DNA of 64,000 nucleotides from JAIXWP01 sp041391745. Lineage in GTDB: Bacteria > Bacteroidota > Bacteroidia > Flavobacteriales_D > Sanyastnellaceae. The DNA lies in assembly GCA_041391745.1 (NCBI GenBank), contig JAWKNK010000010.1, positions 1 to 64,000 of the forward strand, in the 5' to 3' direction. The notes below the pieces were generated by a model. That model ran no database searches, had not been told where the DNA came from, and saw only the letters and a list, made by a program, of their open reading frames with translations. Below, in pieces: positions 16,492 through 25,293 of this stretch (position 1 is the first letter of the stretch; every line of letters begins with the position of its first letter). Position numbers and translations under genes: made by a program.

Positions 16492-18955
16492 CTTTTGGAA
16501 GCGAAATAAGATTAGCAAATAATCTAAACGCTCCTGGCACACCGGCTGGTAGTTCTCTAAAGAAAGAAATACCTGTGTAAACGAAATTCCCTTTTCCGTA
16601 AGAAGCAACGATGGTAGAGGTCTTCAGCATTTCTTCGCCCTTATCGGCCATACCGAAAAGCAAAGTGTAATGGTCATCTACCTCTGTTGCAAAGTAGATC
16701 CCACGCTCCTGAATCCAATTATCGAAGTCTGCACTCGATAAGACATTTGGAGTTTTGTAGGCCGGATGATCGCGTTTTAGAAAGGATACTTCTGCATTTT
16801 CATCGGTCACTCTATCACGTGAAATATTGAAAGGATAAGGACCAATTTTGGACATCAATGGACCAATGCGATTGTTGGTATTGTATTGCACCAACAAGTT
16901 GCCCCCTTCGCTCACATATTTCATTAAATGATCGTAGTACACAATCATACGATCATTCGTGTTGTACGCTCTCACTCCAGTTACAATTGCATCGTATTGA
17001 GATAATTGATCATTCAATATTTGGGACTCCGTGAGCACTTCTACCGTGCAGCCCATCTGAATAAGCGCAGCTTGCACAGCATCACCAGCGCCTTCAATGT
17101 ATCCAATGCGTTTTGCGGTGGTCTTCACATCAACTGCTACTAGTTTCAATGCAGATTCTGAAAGAATAAATTGTGGAGGAATGTGATCGTAGTCGATACG
17201 CTTCATGGACTTATCCGCTACAACTCCACCATCTATCATTTCAACTTTTAATTGAGCCACCGACTGTTCATTCGGTGCTACTATATTGAAATGTAAAATC
17301 ACCTCATCTCCCTTGTTTGCAAGGTCAACATTTGGATTATCCAATGTCACTTGCCAACCTTCGTTTGCAGTTGTTTTCACCTTACATTGAAAATTATCTT
17401 TATTCGCGTGTAGTATTACGTCAAGCGATTTTGATTCTCCTGGCAAACAAATCACCGCATTTTGATCAAACTGAAAATGCGCAGGAGGTAACACTTCCAG
17501 CGGTTCATGTAATTCGCCGCGCACAGGATCGGTGTGCTTGTATTGAACAGGAATTTTAACATTCATATTCATGCCATCGACAGTCAATTTCAAATTGCAA
17601 CTCATCGCGGGTTCGTTGAGAGGCTTACCAATGAGCAATTGATTATCAATTTGAAATTCTCCGAGTGTGTTCGGAGCATTCAACCAATACGGGTTGCTAT
17701 ATTCCAGATCAGTAGGAACCACCATTTCATGCTTGAAAGTAGCATTCTTGTTCCATTCCAAGTTAGCATTAGCGATTACCTTTTCGCCCCCAAAATCAAA
17801 CTCGTGCAATGTAACAGGCACTTGATTTCTAGCGATGATCGTGAGTTGGACGGATAGTGAGTCACCAGGAACAACCGAACGTTCGTTCGGGTTGGCTTCC
17901 ACAAATATTCCAGCACAAGACAATAGTATATTTTCTACTTCAGCAATCTTAAGTTGCTTCCAATATTTTACAGAAGGTTGAGAATCATCCAGTGCACATA
18001 GTTTCGCATGAATATTTTTCAATTGCGGAATAGACGCCGCAGGATTACCCGCATTAAAATTGGCAATCACTTTTCTAATTTCAGATGAAATCCCTTTTGC
18101 AGCGCTGATTCTCGACCAGTTCACATCTACTCCATCAAATATATCCGCGTTGGCAGGTTCGCCTTTGATGTTTTTAAAATACTCTAGATTGAACCCACGT
18201 TGCGTGCTGCTTCCAAAGCCTTGGCTCTTATGTTGCGAGCGGCTCTGCGCAGCGATTTCGCCATAGCTTCTTCCTAAAAGAACATTGTATGCCCCGACAT
18301 CTACTTTTACTTGATCTTCAGAAGTAGTGTTGTTGCCGCCGAAATTAAATGTGTTCCACATCACGCGCTTTGCCTGCCAAACGCCTACATATTTCAATTG
18401 TTCTGGAAACATATTCGGGTCCGCAGCCGCATCGAATGCTTCTTCTGCTAGGATGGCAGAAGCCGTGTGATGACCGTGTCCGCCTTCTCCCGTAGTAGGA
18501 AATCGGCAAATGATTACATCAGGACGGAAGTTGCGAATTACCCAAACTACATCAGCAAGTACGCTATCATGATTCCAAAAAGTAAAGGTTTCTTCTGGAT
18601 TTTTTGAATAGCCAAAGTCGTAGGCTCTAGAAAAAAACTGTTCTGCTTTATCGATTCCGCGGGCTGCCATCAACTCATTTGTTCGAATGAGACCGAGCGC
18701 AGTGCCTTGTTCATTTCCTATAAGATTTTGTCCGCCATCACCTCTTGTTAGAGAAAGGTAACCCGTGCGCATCATGCGTTCATTAGCGAGGTAACCAAGC
18801 AGTCGGGTGTTTTCATCATCTGGGTGCGCGGCGATATACAACACACTTCCAGTTTTTTCCAGCTTCTTGAGCTGAGTTAAAATCTCAGATGATGATTGGG
18901 CTATGATATGGGGAGAAAGGAGATACAGGAGACATAAGAGCACAAGTCTACGCAT
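16484..18955 (-). CDS. Secreted PIG-L family deacetylase with C-terminal amidotransferase-like domain
   Basis: An 823-residue protein with signal peptide (about 1-20, ending IIAQ). Residues about 35-230 are a PIG-L/LmbE Zn-dependent deacetylase: AHPDDE at 43-48 and GHGHH at 159-163 supply the metal ligands. The middle (about 330-590) consists of beta-sandwich domains. The C-terminal part (about 600-820) looks like a ThuA/glutamine-amidotransferase-like flavodoxin fold (IGYIEGAGDAVQAALIQMGC, YDAIVTGVRAYNTNDR) lacking an obvious catalytic Cys. It likely removes N-acetyl groups from glycans in the periplasm. First gene of an operon with a small membrane protein and an SSS symporter. Confidence 0.88.
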   Translation of the reverse strand: MRRLVLLCLLYLLSPHIIAQSSSEILTQLKKLEKTGSVLYIAAHPDDENTRLLGYLANERMMRTGYLSLTRGDGGQNLIGNEQGTALGLIRTNELMAARGIDKAEQFFSRAYDFGYSKNPEETFTFWNHDSVLADVVWVIRNFRPDVIICRFPTTGEGGHGHHTASAILAEEAFDAAADPNMFPEQLKYVGVWQAKRVMWNTFNFGGNNTTSEDQVKVDVGAYNVLLGRSYGEIAAQSRSQHKSQGFGSSTQRGFNLEYFKNIKGEPANADIFDGVDVNWSRISAAKGISSEIRKVIANFNAGNPAASIPQLKNIHAKLCALDDSQPSVKYWKQLKIAEVENILLSCAGIFVEANPNERSVVPGDSLSVQLTIIARNQVPVTLHEFDFGGEKVIANANLEWNKNATFKHEMVVPTDLEYSNPYWLNAPNTLGEFQIDNQLLIGKPLNEPAMSCNLKLTVDGMNMNVKIPVQYKHTDPVRGELHEPLEVLPPAHFQFDQNAVICLPGESKSLDVILHANKDNFQCKVKTTANEGWQVTLDNPNVDLANKGDEVILHFNIVAPNEQSVAQLKVEMIDGGVVADKSMKRIDYDHIPPQFILSESALKLVAVDVKTTAKRIGYIEGAGDAVQAALIQMGCTVEVLTESQILNDQLSQYDAIVTGVRAYNTNDRMIVYYDHLMKYVSEGGNLLVQYNTNNRIGPLMSKIGPYPFNISRDRVTDENAEVSFLKRDHPAYKTPNVLSSADFDNWIQERGIYFATEVDDHYTLLFGMADKGEEMLKTSTIVASYGKGNFVYTGISFFRELPAGVPGAFRLFANLISLPKGE

Positions 18956-18974
18956 ATTCTAAAACGGTTTTCCG

Positions 18975-18982
18975 CAAATTTA
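18975..18982 (-). promoter_or_regulatory. -7 element of the PIG-L operon
   Basis: TAAATTTG on the minus strand, a perfect TAnnTTTG match, ends 19 bp before the ATG at 18955. Confidence 0.5.
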
Positions 18983-19080
18983 ATCAAACGTATCGCAAAC
19001 TCTCACACTCTCACACTTTCACACTTTCATATTCCCACACTTTCCGATCTCTCCAATACCTCCAGCTCCACCCTTTTCGC

Positions 19081-19330
19081 CCCATGGTTAAAACCATGGG
19101 CTAACTGAACAAAATGAAATTTTTGTCTTCTCGCTCGCTTCGCCCTCGATACATCTCGCCTGCAGCGAGACACTCGGGCAGCGCTCACTTCAGTTGCCAT
19201 TTATCTTCTTGAATCCTTGAATCCTTGTTGTCTTGTCTCCTCGAATCCCGGTTCCTGATCCCGAATCAAGTTCGGGACGAAGGATGAATCCTTGTCTACT
19301 TGTTTCCTTGTCTTCCATTATCTCCAAAAA
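19081..19330. repeat. Composite intergenic repeat, copy A
   Basis: In order: the 20-bp palindrome CCCATGGTTAAAACCATGGG (19081-19100), a ~65-bp module containing CTCGCTCGCTTCGCCCTCG and a CTGCAG-centred hairpin, GAATCCTTG words (19208-19250), and a GATCCCGAATC / TTCGGGA hairpin up to 19284. The same order appears in inverted orientation at 22781-23052. It sits at the 3' side of the ferredoxin gene. Confidence 0.88.
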
Positions 19331-19355
19331 ATCCAAAACTTCCAAAAAAAACCAA

Positions 19356-19682
19356 TTACTGCGCTACTTCAGCGAGTTGGACTTTGAGGCCGTCGAGTTC
19401 GGGTGCGATGTGGATTTGGCAACCCAAGCGAGAATTAGATTTTACGAAGAATGCTTGATCTAGCATCGCTTCTTCGTCATCATTGCGGTGAAGTATATCG
19501 TGCTCAGAAAGGATGTACATGTGGCAAGTGGCGCACATCGCCATTCCGCCACATGTTCCCTCTACAGGCAATTCGTAGCTTTTGCACAACTCCATCATGT
19601 TCATGTTCATGTCGGTTGGTGCCTCGAGTTGATGTTCTACACCTTCTCTATCTACTACGGTTACATTGATAATATTATCCAT
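19356..19682 (-). CDS. [2Fe-2S] ferredoxin, adrenodoxin-like
   Basis: A 108-residue cytoplasmic electron carrier. The cluster ligands are C44, C50, C53 and C88 in the pattern C-X5-C-X2-C...C (EGTCGGMAMCATCHMY and RLGCQIHI), typical of plant/adrenodoxin-type ferredoxins used in Fe-S biogenesis and redox reactions. The gene lies 9 bp after the ferredoxin reductase-like gene, so the two are one operon and probable partners. The ATG at 19682 gives the usual length. Confidence 0.9.
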   Translation of the reverse strand: MDNIINVTVVDREGVEHQLEAPTDMNMNMMELCKSYELPVEGTCGGMAMCATCHMYILSEHDILHRNDDEEAMLDQAFFVKSNSRLGCQIHIAPELDGLKVQLAEVAQ

Positions 19683-19691
19683 TTTCTTTTT

Positions 19692-20699
19692 TTAGAATCC
19701 ATTTACCCCGTTTACTGTAGTGTATTTCAAAACATAGTTTTTATCTGGGTAAATGCGTTTAAATGCGCTTTGAACCATCAATGTGGCTTCATGGAATCCA
19801 CATAGAATTAATTTCAATTTACCAGGGTAAGTATTGATGTCTCCGATGGCATAAATTCCATCTACATTGGTGCTGTAGTCAAAAGTATTTACTTCAATGG
19901 AGTTCTTGTCGATATTCAATCCCCACTCCGCTAATGGACCCAATTTTGGAGAAAGTCCAAACAATGGCAACCAGTGATCACACGCAACTTCCGATGCGCT
20001 TCCGTCAACACCTTGAATATTCACACTGTTCAAACGGTCCGTACCATTCACGCCTACTACTTCAGAGTCAGTAAGCAATTTAATTTTGCCGTTGTTCGAC
20101 ATATCGATCACTTTCTGAACGCTGTCTGGGTGACCTCTGAAGCTCTTTGAGCGGTGCACTAATGTTACAGACTCTGCAACACCATTAGCAAGGAAAACAG
20201 CCCAGTCTAACGCTGAGTCACCACCACCACTGATTATAACATTTTTTCCTTTGTAAAAATTCGGATCACGTACAATGTACTCAATGCCTTTATCTTCAAA
20301 CTCACCGATGTTTGCAATAGGTGGTTTGCGTGGCTCGAAACATCCCAATCCACCTGCAATAGCCACTACAGGAGCAATGTGTTTGGTGCCGCGAGAAGAA
20401 GTAACGATGAATTTTCCATCTTCTGTTTTTTCAAAAGATTCAGCTCTCTCACCTAGTGTGAATCCTGGTTTGAAAGGCTCGGCTTGTTTCATCAAATTTT
20501 CTACAAGGTCACCAGCCAAAACTTCTGGAAAACCTGGAATATCGTAGATGGGTTTTTTCGGATAAATTTCTGTGAGCTGACCGCCCGATTGTGGCAATGC
20601 GTCGATAAGATGACAACGCAATTTTAGCAATCCTGCCTCAAACACGGTGAATAGTCCACAAGGACCAGCTCCGATGATGAGGATATCTGTTTCTATCAT
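19692..20699 (-). CDS. Ferredoxin/flavodoxin-NADP reductase, thioredoxin-reductase-like
   Basis: A 335-residue flavoprotein with FAD-binding GAGPCG at residues 10-15, an NADPH-binding motif VIISGGGDSALDWAV in the middle, and the C-terminal FAD motif (GIYAIGDINTYPGK). The CxxC redox pair of true thioredoxin reductases is absent, which places it in the YumC-type FNR group. With the ferredoxin directly downstream it would pass electrons between NADPH and the [2Fe-2S] protein. A TAATTTTG -7 element precedes it. Confidence 0.9.
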   Translation of the reverse strand: MIETDILIIGAGPCGLFTVFEAGLLKLRCHLIDALPQSGGQLTEIYPKKPIYDIPGFPEVLAGDLVENLMKQAEPFKPGFTLGERAESFEKTEDGKFIVTSSRGTKHIAPVVAIAGGLGCFEPRKPPIANIGEFEDKGIEYIVRDPNFYKGKNVIISGGGDSALDWAVFLANGVAESVTLVHRSKSFRGHPDSVQKVIDMSNNGKIKLLTDSEVVGVNGTDRLNSVNIQGVDGSASEVACDHWLPLFGLSPKLGPLAEWGLNIDKNSIEVNTFDYSTNVDGIYAIGDINTYPGKLKLILCGFHEATLMVQSAFKRIYPDKNYVLKYTTVNGVNGF

Positions 20700-20725
20700 A
20701 TTAACTGTAATACTGTAATTGGCGA

Positions 20726-20733
20726 CAAAATTA
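20726..20733 (-). promoter_or_regulatory. -7 element of the reductase-ferredoxin operon
   Basis: TAATTTTG on the minus strand, a full TAnnTTTG match, ends 26 bp before the ATG at 20699. Confidence 0.5.
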
Positions 20734-20805
20734 AGAGGAACTTAAATGTACCTCCTTTGATTTTCATCAGCCTATCAACAAAAAAAGGTGATAAATGTTC
20801 GTTTC

Positions 20806-21051
20806 CTACAATGGGCTAATTGCTTCCACTGCTTTGATTTCGGGCACTGCCGCTCTGATAGCACCTTCCACTCCTGCTTTCATTGTCATATGTGACATTG
20901 AACACGTAGTGCATGCACCTTGAAGTTCTACTCGTGCAGTTAAGTCTTCAGTCACCTCAATCAGCGTTATTCCTCCACCGTCGGCTTCCAGGTATGGTCG
21001 AATAGCGTCTAACGAGCTATTCACCTTATTAAAAATTTCGTTGTTCGCCAT
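20806..21051 (-). CDS. NifU-like C-terminal domain Fe-S carrier (Nfu)
   Basis: An 81-residue single-domain Nfu protein. LEADGGGITLIEV is the family start and C47 and C50 (GACTTCSMSHMTMK) are the pair that holds a [4Fe-4S] cluster between two monomers. It delivers clusters to target apoproteins. Its ATG overlaps the stop of mrp by one base (TAATG), so it is co-translated with the Mrp carrier, a pairing common in Bacteroidota. Confidence 0.92.
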   Translation of the reverse strand: MANNEIFNKVNSSLDAIRPYLEADGGGITLIEVTEDLTARVELQGACTTCSMSHMTMKAGVEGAIRAAVPEIKAVEAISPL

Positions 21052-22148
21052 TATTCATTGACTTCGGCCACTTTTTTCTTTCGAAAAGGCAGCATTCTCA
21101 TTTCGCGTTCAAAGTTATTAAGGATTTCGTCAAGATGTTGCACAGCAAGTGTGCCTTCTTGAAGAATTGCCGGACGCCCCGCATCACCTGCCTCGCGGAT
21201 GCTCTGAATGAGCGGTAAAGGTCCCAAAAACGGAACTTTCAATTCCTCTGCAAGGTGCATGGCGCCTTCTTTTCCAAACAAGTAATATTTGTTTTCAGGG
21301 AGTTCGGCAGGAGTAAACCACGCCATATTTTCAATCATTCCAATCACAGGAATATCGATGCCTTGGATGGCAAACATTCCCACCCCCTTGCGCGCATCGG
21401 CCAAGGCCACCTGCTGCGGAGTGCTCACTACCACGGCGCCACTGATTGGCATCGCTTGAACCACACTAAGGTGTATATCGCCCGTGCCTGGAGGTAAATC
21501 GAGGATCAAGTAATCGAGTTCTCCCCAATTGGCATCGTTGATCATTTGGTTGAGGGCCTTGTTGGCCATTGATCCTCTCCATACGATGGCTTGATTGGTA
21601 TCTGCGAAAAATCCAATCGACAATATTTTCACTCCGTATTGCTCAACAGGCTCCAAAAGGTTCTTTCCGTCCACTTCAACCACTTTCGGCTTTTCATGAA
21701 CCACATCAAACATTGTAGGTGCTGAGGGTCCGTAGATATCAGCATCAAGCAATCCCACTTTATATCCTCTTCTTGCGAGTCCTACCGCTAGGTTTGAAGA
21801 AACGGTTGACTTGCCTACTCCACCCTTTCCACTTGCAACCGCAACGATGTGTTTTACCCCAGGTAAAACGCGGCGCAATTCACCACTTCGTTCGTCTCCA
21901 CTGATAGGCACAACATCTGTGTCCACAGTAAATTCTGTACCTAACACACGATGAATAGCAAATTCACAAGCCTCCTTCATGCGCATTCTGCTGTGCATTG
22001 CGGGATTGCTTACTTTCACTTCTAATACAATATTTGGACCTTCGGCATGAATAATTTTCACCAATCCTAATGTCACAATATCCTTCTTCAAATCAGGCTC
22101 GATCACATTCGACAACGCCTCTAGTATCGCTTGTTTTGATACGCTCAT
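21051..22148 (-). CDS. mrp: Mrp/NBP35-type Fe-S cluster carrier ATPase
   Basis: Translated from MSVSKQAILEAL (22148) the protein has 365 residues; an upstream ATG at 22175 lies between the promoter and this start. An N-terminal MIP18/DUF59 domain (about 5-80, IEPDLKKDIVTLGLVK) precedes the deviant Walker A GKGGVGKS at 107-114, a second motif DLPPGTGD, and the family segment ADARKGVGMFA. The protein binds and transfers Fe-S clusters with ATP hydrolysis. It begins an operon with nfu. Confidence 0.93.
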   Translation of the reverse strand: MSVSKQAILEALSNVIEPDLKKDIVTLGLVKIIHAEGPNIVLEVKVSNPAMHSRMRMKEACEFAIHRVLGTEFTVDTDVVPISGDERSGELRRVLPGVKHIVAVASGKGGVGKSTVSSNLAVGLARRGYKVGLLDADIYGPSAPTMFDVVHEKPKVVEVDGKNLLEPVEQYGVKILSIGFFADTNQAIVWRGSMANKALNQMINDANWGELDYLILDLPPGTGDIHLSVVQAMPISGAVVVSTPQQVALADARKGVGMFAIQGIDIPVIGMIENMAWFTPAELPENKYYLFGKEGAMHLAEELKVPFLGPLPLIQSIREAGDAGRPAILQEGTLAVQHLDEILNNFEREMRMLPFRKKKVAEVNE

Positions 22149-22180
22149 ATTCTTATTCTTTTTCCTGAACCACACGTGGA

Positions 22181-22188
22181 CAAAGGTA
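22181..22188 (-). promoter_or_regulatory. -7 element of the mrp-nfu operon
   Basis: TACCTTTG on the minus strand, a perfect TAnnTTTG match, 32 bp before the chosen mrp ATG. It also favours the 22148 start over 22175, which would be about at the transcription start. A matching box points the other way at 22208-22215. Confidence 0.55.
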
Positions 22189-22207
22189 TATACAAAAGGG
22201 TTATCAT

Positions 22208-22215
22208 TACCTTTG
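22208..22215 (+). promoter_or_regulatory. -7 element of the DUF1456 gene, 4 bp from its ATG
   Basis: TACCTTTG matches TAnnTTTG and is followed by only TAAC before the ATG at 22220, predicting an mRNA that starts at or beside the initiation codon. Confidence 0.5.
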
Positions 22216-22219
22216 TAAC

Positions 22220-22675
22220 ATGGTGAACAATGATATCCTAAAAAAGTTGAGATTTATCCTCGACTATGGTGATGATAAGATGATGGATGTGTTTAGTTTG
22301 GGCGGTTTGAGCGTGGGAAGACCACTGCTTTCCAACTGGCTTAAAAAAGATGAGGATCCTCAATTTGTAAAAATGGTGGATGTGGAGTTAGCACATTTTT
22401 TGAATGGATTGATAGTCGTTCACCGAGGTAAAAAAGAGGGGGAAGAACCAGTGGCAGAGGAGCGCCTCAATAATAATCTTATTCTTCGCAAACTTCGCAT
22501 TGCTTTCAACTATAAAGACGAAGACATGCTCGATGTGCTGCGTGCAGCCGATTTCAATTTGAGCAAGCATGAATTGAGTGCATTTTTTAGAAATCCCTCT
22601 GCTCCCCAATACCGTCCGTGCAAAGATCAAGTGATGCGGAATTTTCTAATGGGAATGCAGTTGAAGAAGAGTTGA
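22220..22675 (+). CDS. DUF1456 (YehS-like) protein
   Basis: A 151-residue cytoplasmic protein made of two copies of the DUF1456 repeat: NDILKKLRFILDYGDDKMMD at the N-terminus and NNLILRKLRIAFNYKDEDML from about residue 83, each followed by a helix ending in LSxxLxxxDE-like text. This duplication is the normal architecture of the YehS family. Function is unknown. Divergent from mrp, with a -7 box 4 bp upstream of the ATG. Confidence 0.9.
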   Translation: MVNNDILKKLRFILDYGDDKMMDVFSLGGLSVGRPLLSNWLKKDEDPQFVKMVDVELAHFLNGLIVVHRGKKEGEEPVAEERLNNNLILRKLRIAFNYKDEDMLDVLRAADFNLSKHELSAFFRNPSAPQYRPCKDQVMRNFLMGMQLKKS

Positions 22676-22691
22676 TTTGTTTGGAACTGTT

Positions 22692-23149
22692 GGAGTTTTT
22701 GGAGAGTGTGGGAGTATGAGAGTATGCGAACATTATTGGCATTGTAGATTCACATTGCAATGTGAATCCGTCGAGAACCATCCTTCGTCCCGAACTTGAT
22801 TCGGGATCAGGAACCGGGATTCGAGGAGCCAAGACAACAAGGATTCAAGGATTCAAGAATTCAAGAATTCAAGAATTCAAGGATTCAAGGATTCAAGAAG
22901 GAACTTGATTCGGGAAGGATTCGAAAAGATAAATGGCAACTAAAGTGAGCGCTGCCCGAGTGTCTCGCTGCAGGCGAGATGTATCGAGGGCAAAGCGAGC
23001 GAGGAGACAAAAATTTCATTTTGTTTGATTAGCCCATGGTTTTAACCATGGGAAAGGAGTTTTTGGAGAGTGAGGGAATACGGGAGTATGAGAGTATGCG
23101 AACATTATTGGCATCGTAGATTCACATTGTAATGTGAATCCGTCGAGAA
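22692..23149. repeat. Composite intergenic repeat block, copy B, with flanking direct repeats
   Basis: The 500 bp between the DUF1456 gene and the glycosyltransferase gene contain no gene. Positions 22781-23052 are an inverted copy of 19081-19284, with a longer GGATTCAAG array (about 22830-22920) inside. This is bracketed by two direct repeats of about 90 bp (22692-22777 and 23056-23149). The first contains the 20-bp palindrome ATTCACATTGCAATGTGAAT at 22748-22767; the second has one differing base at its centre. Confidence 0.88.
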
Positions 23150-23174
23150 TTGAAAATCGAGAATTGATATGTGG

Positions 23175-24104
23175 TTATTGGATGGAGGCGAGGTATGTTT
23201 GTTCCGTTTGGCCGGGAGTGGGAATGAGTTCGATATGCTTTATACCGAGTGTTCTATAATCCATCAATGAACTGTAACCGCTTCTTGAAATGACCAACTT
23301 CGCACCTTTTAAAACCGCAGCAAACTCTTGATCAGGAAGGTGAGAGACAACAGTTAACTGACCATACTCCTTTCGTTCTGATGTTTCCGTTTTTCCTTGA
23401 ATAATCAACGTTGGTTTATCGATCTGTTTTAATCTTTCTATCAATTCCATTTCAAATTGAGTGCGCGTTGGTTCGGGTCCAGATACTACAGCCACGGTGT
23501 GATATCGTGTATCTGGTATAGTATCAATAAGACTGAAGCGACTCAAAACCCCAATAAATCGCGCATTTCCCGGCAAATTTTTATGAGAAAGTGATTTACC
23601 GATTGAATGTTCGATCGGTTGCTCGTCACATATCTGGCATTCATCAAATCGCTCCAACCATCGCTTCATATTCGACCACACCAATCGCCTTCCCCACTTG
23701 GGAACTACCGGTGCAGTTTGATGAGTAATGATAACCGAATGAACATTCGGTGCATACAGTCCGTAACGATTATCCGACACCACTTGCGAAATTTGATATT
23801 CATCAATCATTTTCTTAAGCCACCTGTGCTCCGCTCCTATTCGTTTTAGAATTTTTGGAACTTGCTTTATGATTGAAAATGTCCAACTCCCCTTTTCAGG
23901 ATATTCAATATCATAATCGGGTGGATCTGGAAGAAAAGTGAGCTCAGGAAACCTTTGTTGAAGAAAAGCTTTCGCTCGCCCATTGCTCGCTAAAAGCACT
24001 TGATGTCCCTCATTCAAGTATTGCTGAATAATTGGTACACACCTCGTGGCATGTCCGATTCCCCAATTGAGTGGCGCAACTAATATTATTTTTCCTGCTT
24101 CCAA
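23175..24104 (-). CDS. MurG-like glycosyltransferase (GT-B fold)
   Basis: About 309 residues from a TTG at 24104; TATCTTGG, a near-match to the -7 box, lies 6 bp upstream of that codon, and the first residues then are the expected GKIILVAPLNWGIGHATRC. The longer frame to 24209 would overlap trmB heavily. Motifs: the N-terminal GxGHATR glycine loop and the C-terminal donor-binding segment (GAKLVISRSGYSSLMD, ELIPTPGQTEQTYL). It probably transfers a sugar in envelope or glycolipid synthesis; the substrate is unknown. The C-terminus stops soon after PTPGQTEQ, somewhat early for the family, next to a repeat block, so slight truncation is possible. Confidence 0.75.
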   Translation of the reverse strand: MEAGKIILVAPLNWGIGHATRCVPIIQQYLNEGHQVLLASNGRAKAFLQQRFPELTFLPDPPDYDIEYPEKGSWTFSIIKQVPKILKRIGAEHRWLKKMIDEYQISQVVSDNRYGLYAPNVHSVIITHQTAPVVPKWGRRLVWSNMKRWLERFDECQICDEQPIEHSIGKSLSHKNLPGNARFIGVLSRFSLIDTIPDTRYHTVAVVSGPEPTRTQFEMELIERLKQIDKPTLIIQGKTETSERKEYGQLTVVSHLPDQEFAAVLKGAKLVISRSGYSSLMDYRTLGIKHIELIPTPGQTEQTYLASIQ

Positions 24105-24110
24105 TGTGGG

Positions 24111-24118
24111 CCAAGATA
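24111..24118 (-). promoter_or_regulatory. Near -7 element of the glycosyltransferase gene
   Basis: TATCTTGG on the minus strand (one mismatch to TAnnTTTG), 6 bp before the TTG start at 24104. Confidence 0.35.
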
Positions 24119-24130
24119 CATTGGAAGACT

Positions 24131-24138
24131 TACTTTTG
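24131..24138 (+). promoter_or_regulatory. -7 element of trmB
   Basis: TACTTTTG, a full TAnnTTTG match, 7 bp before the ATG at 24146; it decides against the longer frame beginning at 24071. Confidence 0.5.
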
Positions 24139-24145
24139 CCGCGCA

Positions 24146-24832
24146 ATGGGCAAGGACAAGTTAAAAAAATGGGCAGAGAATGAGACATTTCCGAATGTTC
24201 ACCAGCCATATTTACTCGACATCATAAAGAATGGCGCCACCTATATGAAAGGTGAGTGGCATGAAAAAGTATTCAAAAACAACAACCCTATCGTATTGGA
24301 GTTGGGTTGTGGTAAAGGAGAATACACGGTAGGACTTGCCCGCAGATTCCCTGAAAAGAATTTCTTAGGCATCGACGTCAAGGGACACCGATTTCACAAA
24401 GGAGCGAAAGAAGCGTTGCAAGAAGGCTTGCACAATGTTGCCTTCCTTCGCACCCGTATCGAATTCATTGAAGCCTATTTTGCAAAAGATGAAGTGTCTG
24501 AGATTTGGCTCACCTTCAGTGACCCGCAGCCTTTAGATTATGTAGGAAATAGGAGAATCACATCTCCATGGTATATTCAGAAGTATAGAAATTTTCTAAA
24601 GCCCAATTCTTTGCTTCATATCAAACACGACAATCCGGGAGTGTATGAAAAGGCCATGCAAGAAATTCCAGCAATCGGGGGAGTGATTGAAGAGCATTCC
24701 TTTGATGTATATGGCGAGTATCAGCACACCGTAGATGAAGAATTGCGCGACATTTTAAATATCCGCACCTTCTACGAACAAATGTGGCTTACAGAAGAAC
24801 GTGTAATTAAATACATAAGAGCGCGCGTATGA
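24146..24832 (+). CDS. trmB: tRNA (guanine-N7-)-methyltransferase TrmB
   Basis: 228 residues from MGKDKLKKWAENE (24146). It has the SAM-binding core LELGCGKGEYTVGLARRFP, then FLGIDVKGHRFHKGAKEALQ, and the TrmB signature WLTFSDPQP (the family consensus is FPDPWP-like), as in Bacteroidota members. It makes m7G46 in tRNA. Stop and the tadA start overlap (ATGA), so the two tRNA-modifying genes are co-translated. Confidence 0.93.
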   Translation: MGKDKLKKWAENETFPNVHQPYLLDIIKNGATYMKGEWHEKVFKNNNPIVLELGCGKGEYTVGLARRFPEKNFLGIDVKGHRFHKGAKEALQEGLHNVAFLRTRIEFIEAYFAKDEVSEIWLTFSDPQPLDYVGNRRITSPWYIQKYRNFLKPNSLLHIKHDNPGVYEKAMQEIPAIGGVIEEHSFDVYGEYQHTVDEELRDILNIRTFYEQMWLTEERVIKYIRARV

Positions 24833-25293
24833 CCCAGCAAGAAATCGACGAGAAATACATGCGCCTAGCTATTAAGGAAGCACTGGTGGCATTAGATCAT
24901 GATGAAGTTCCTATTGGATGTGTAATAGTAGCCGACAATCAAATTATAGCACGTGGCTATAATTTGGTAGAAAAGCTTCATGACTTCACTGCGCATGCGG
25001 AAATGCAAGCGTTTACCTCCGCTTCTGAATTTCTGGGAGGCAAGTCATTACACGAATGCACGTTGTATGTAACGCTTGAACCATGTGTAATGTGTGCAGG
25101 TGCCGCCTATAATACACGTATTGGTAGAATAGTATTCGGCGCGTTTGATCAGAAAAGAGGTTATTCCAAGTTTGGTAGTCATTCTGACAACGACCAAGGG
25201 ATACTTCACCCCAAAACGGAGGTATTAGGTGGAATTTTAGAGAATGAATGTGCTCAATTGCTCAAATCATTCTTCGAGTCGAAGAGAAAGTGA
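24829..25293 (+). CDS. tadA: tRNA-specific adenosine deaminase TadA
   Basis: A 154-residue zinc deaminase that converts adenosine 34 to inosine in tRNA-Arg. The catalytic HAE is at residues 56-58 and the PCxxC zinc site (PCVMC) at 85-89; the FGAFDQKRG segment follows as in TadA. Overlaps trmB by four bases, giving a tRNA-modification operon. Confidence 0.93.
   Translation: MTQQEIDEKYMRLAIKEALVALDHDEVPIGCVIVADNQIIARGYNLVEKLHDFTAHAEMQAFTSASEFLGGKSLHECTLYVTLEPCVMCAGAAYNTRIGRIVFGAFDQKRGYSKFGSHSDNDQGILHPKTEVLGGILENECAQLLKSFFESKRK

Noticed and set aside
19081..23052. Transposon defined by the inverted repeats
   Set aside because: The enclosed genes are housekeeping Fe-S and redox genes, no transposase or integrase is present, and no target-site duplication is seen.
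24071..24145. N-terminal extension of TrmB
   Set aside because: The promoter box at 24131-24138 lies inside it and the conserved protein starts at 24146.
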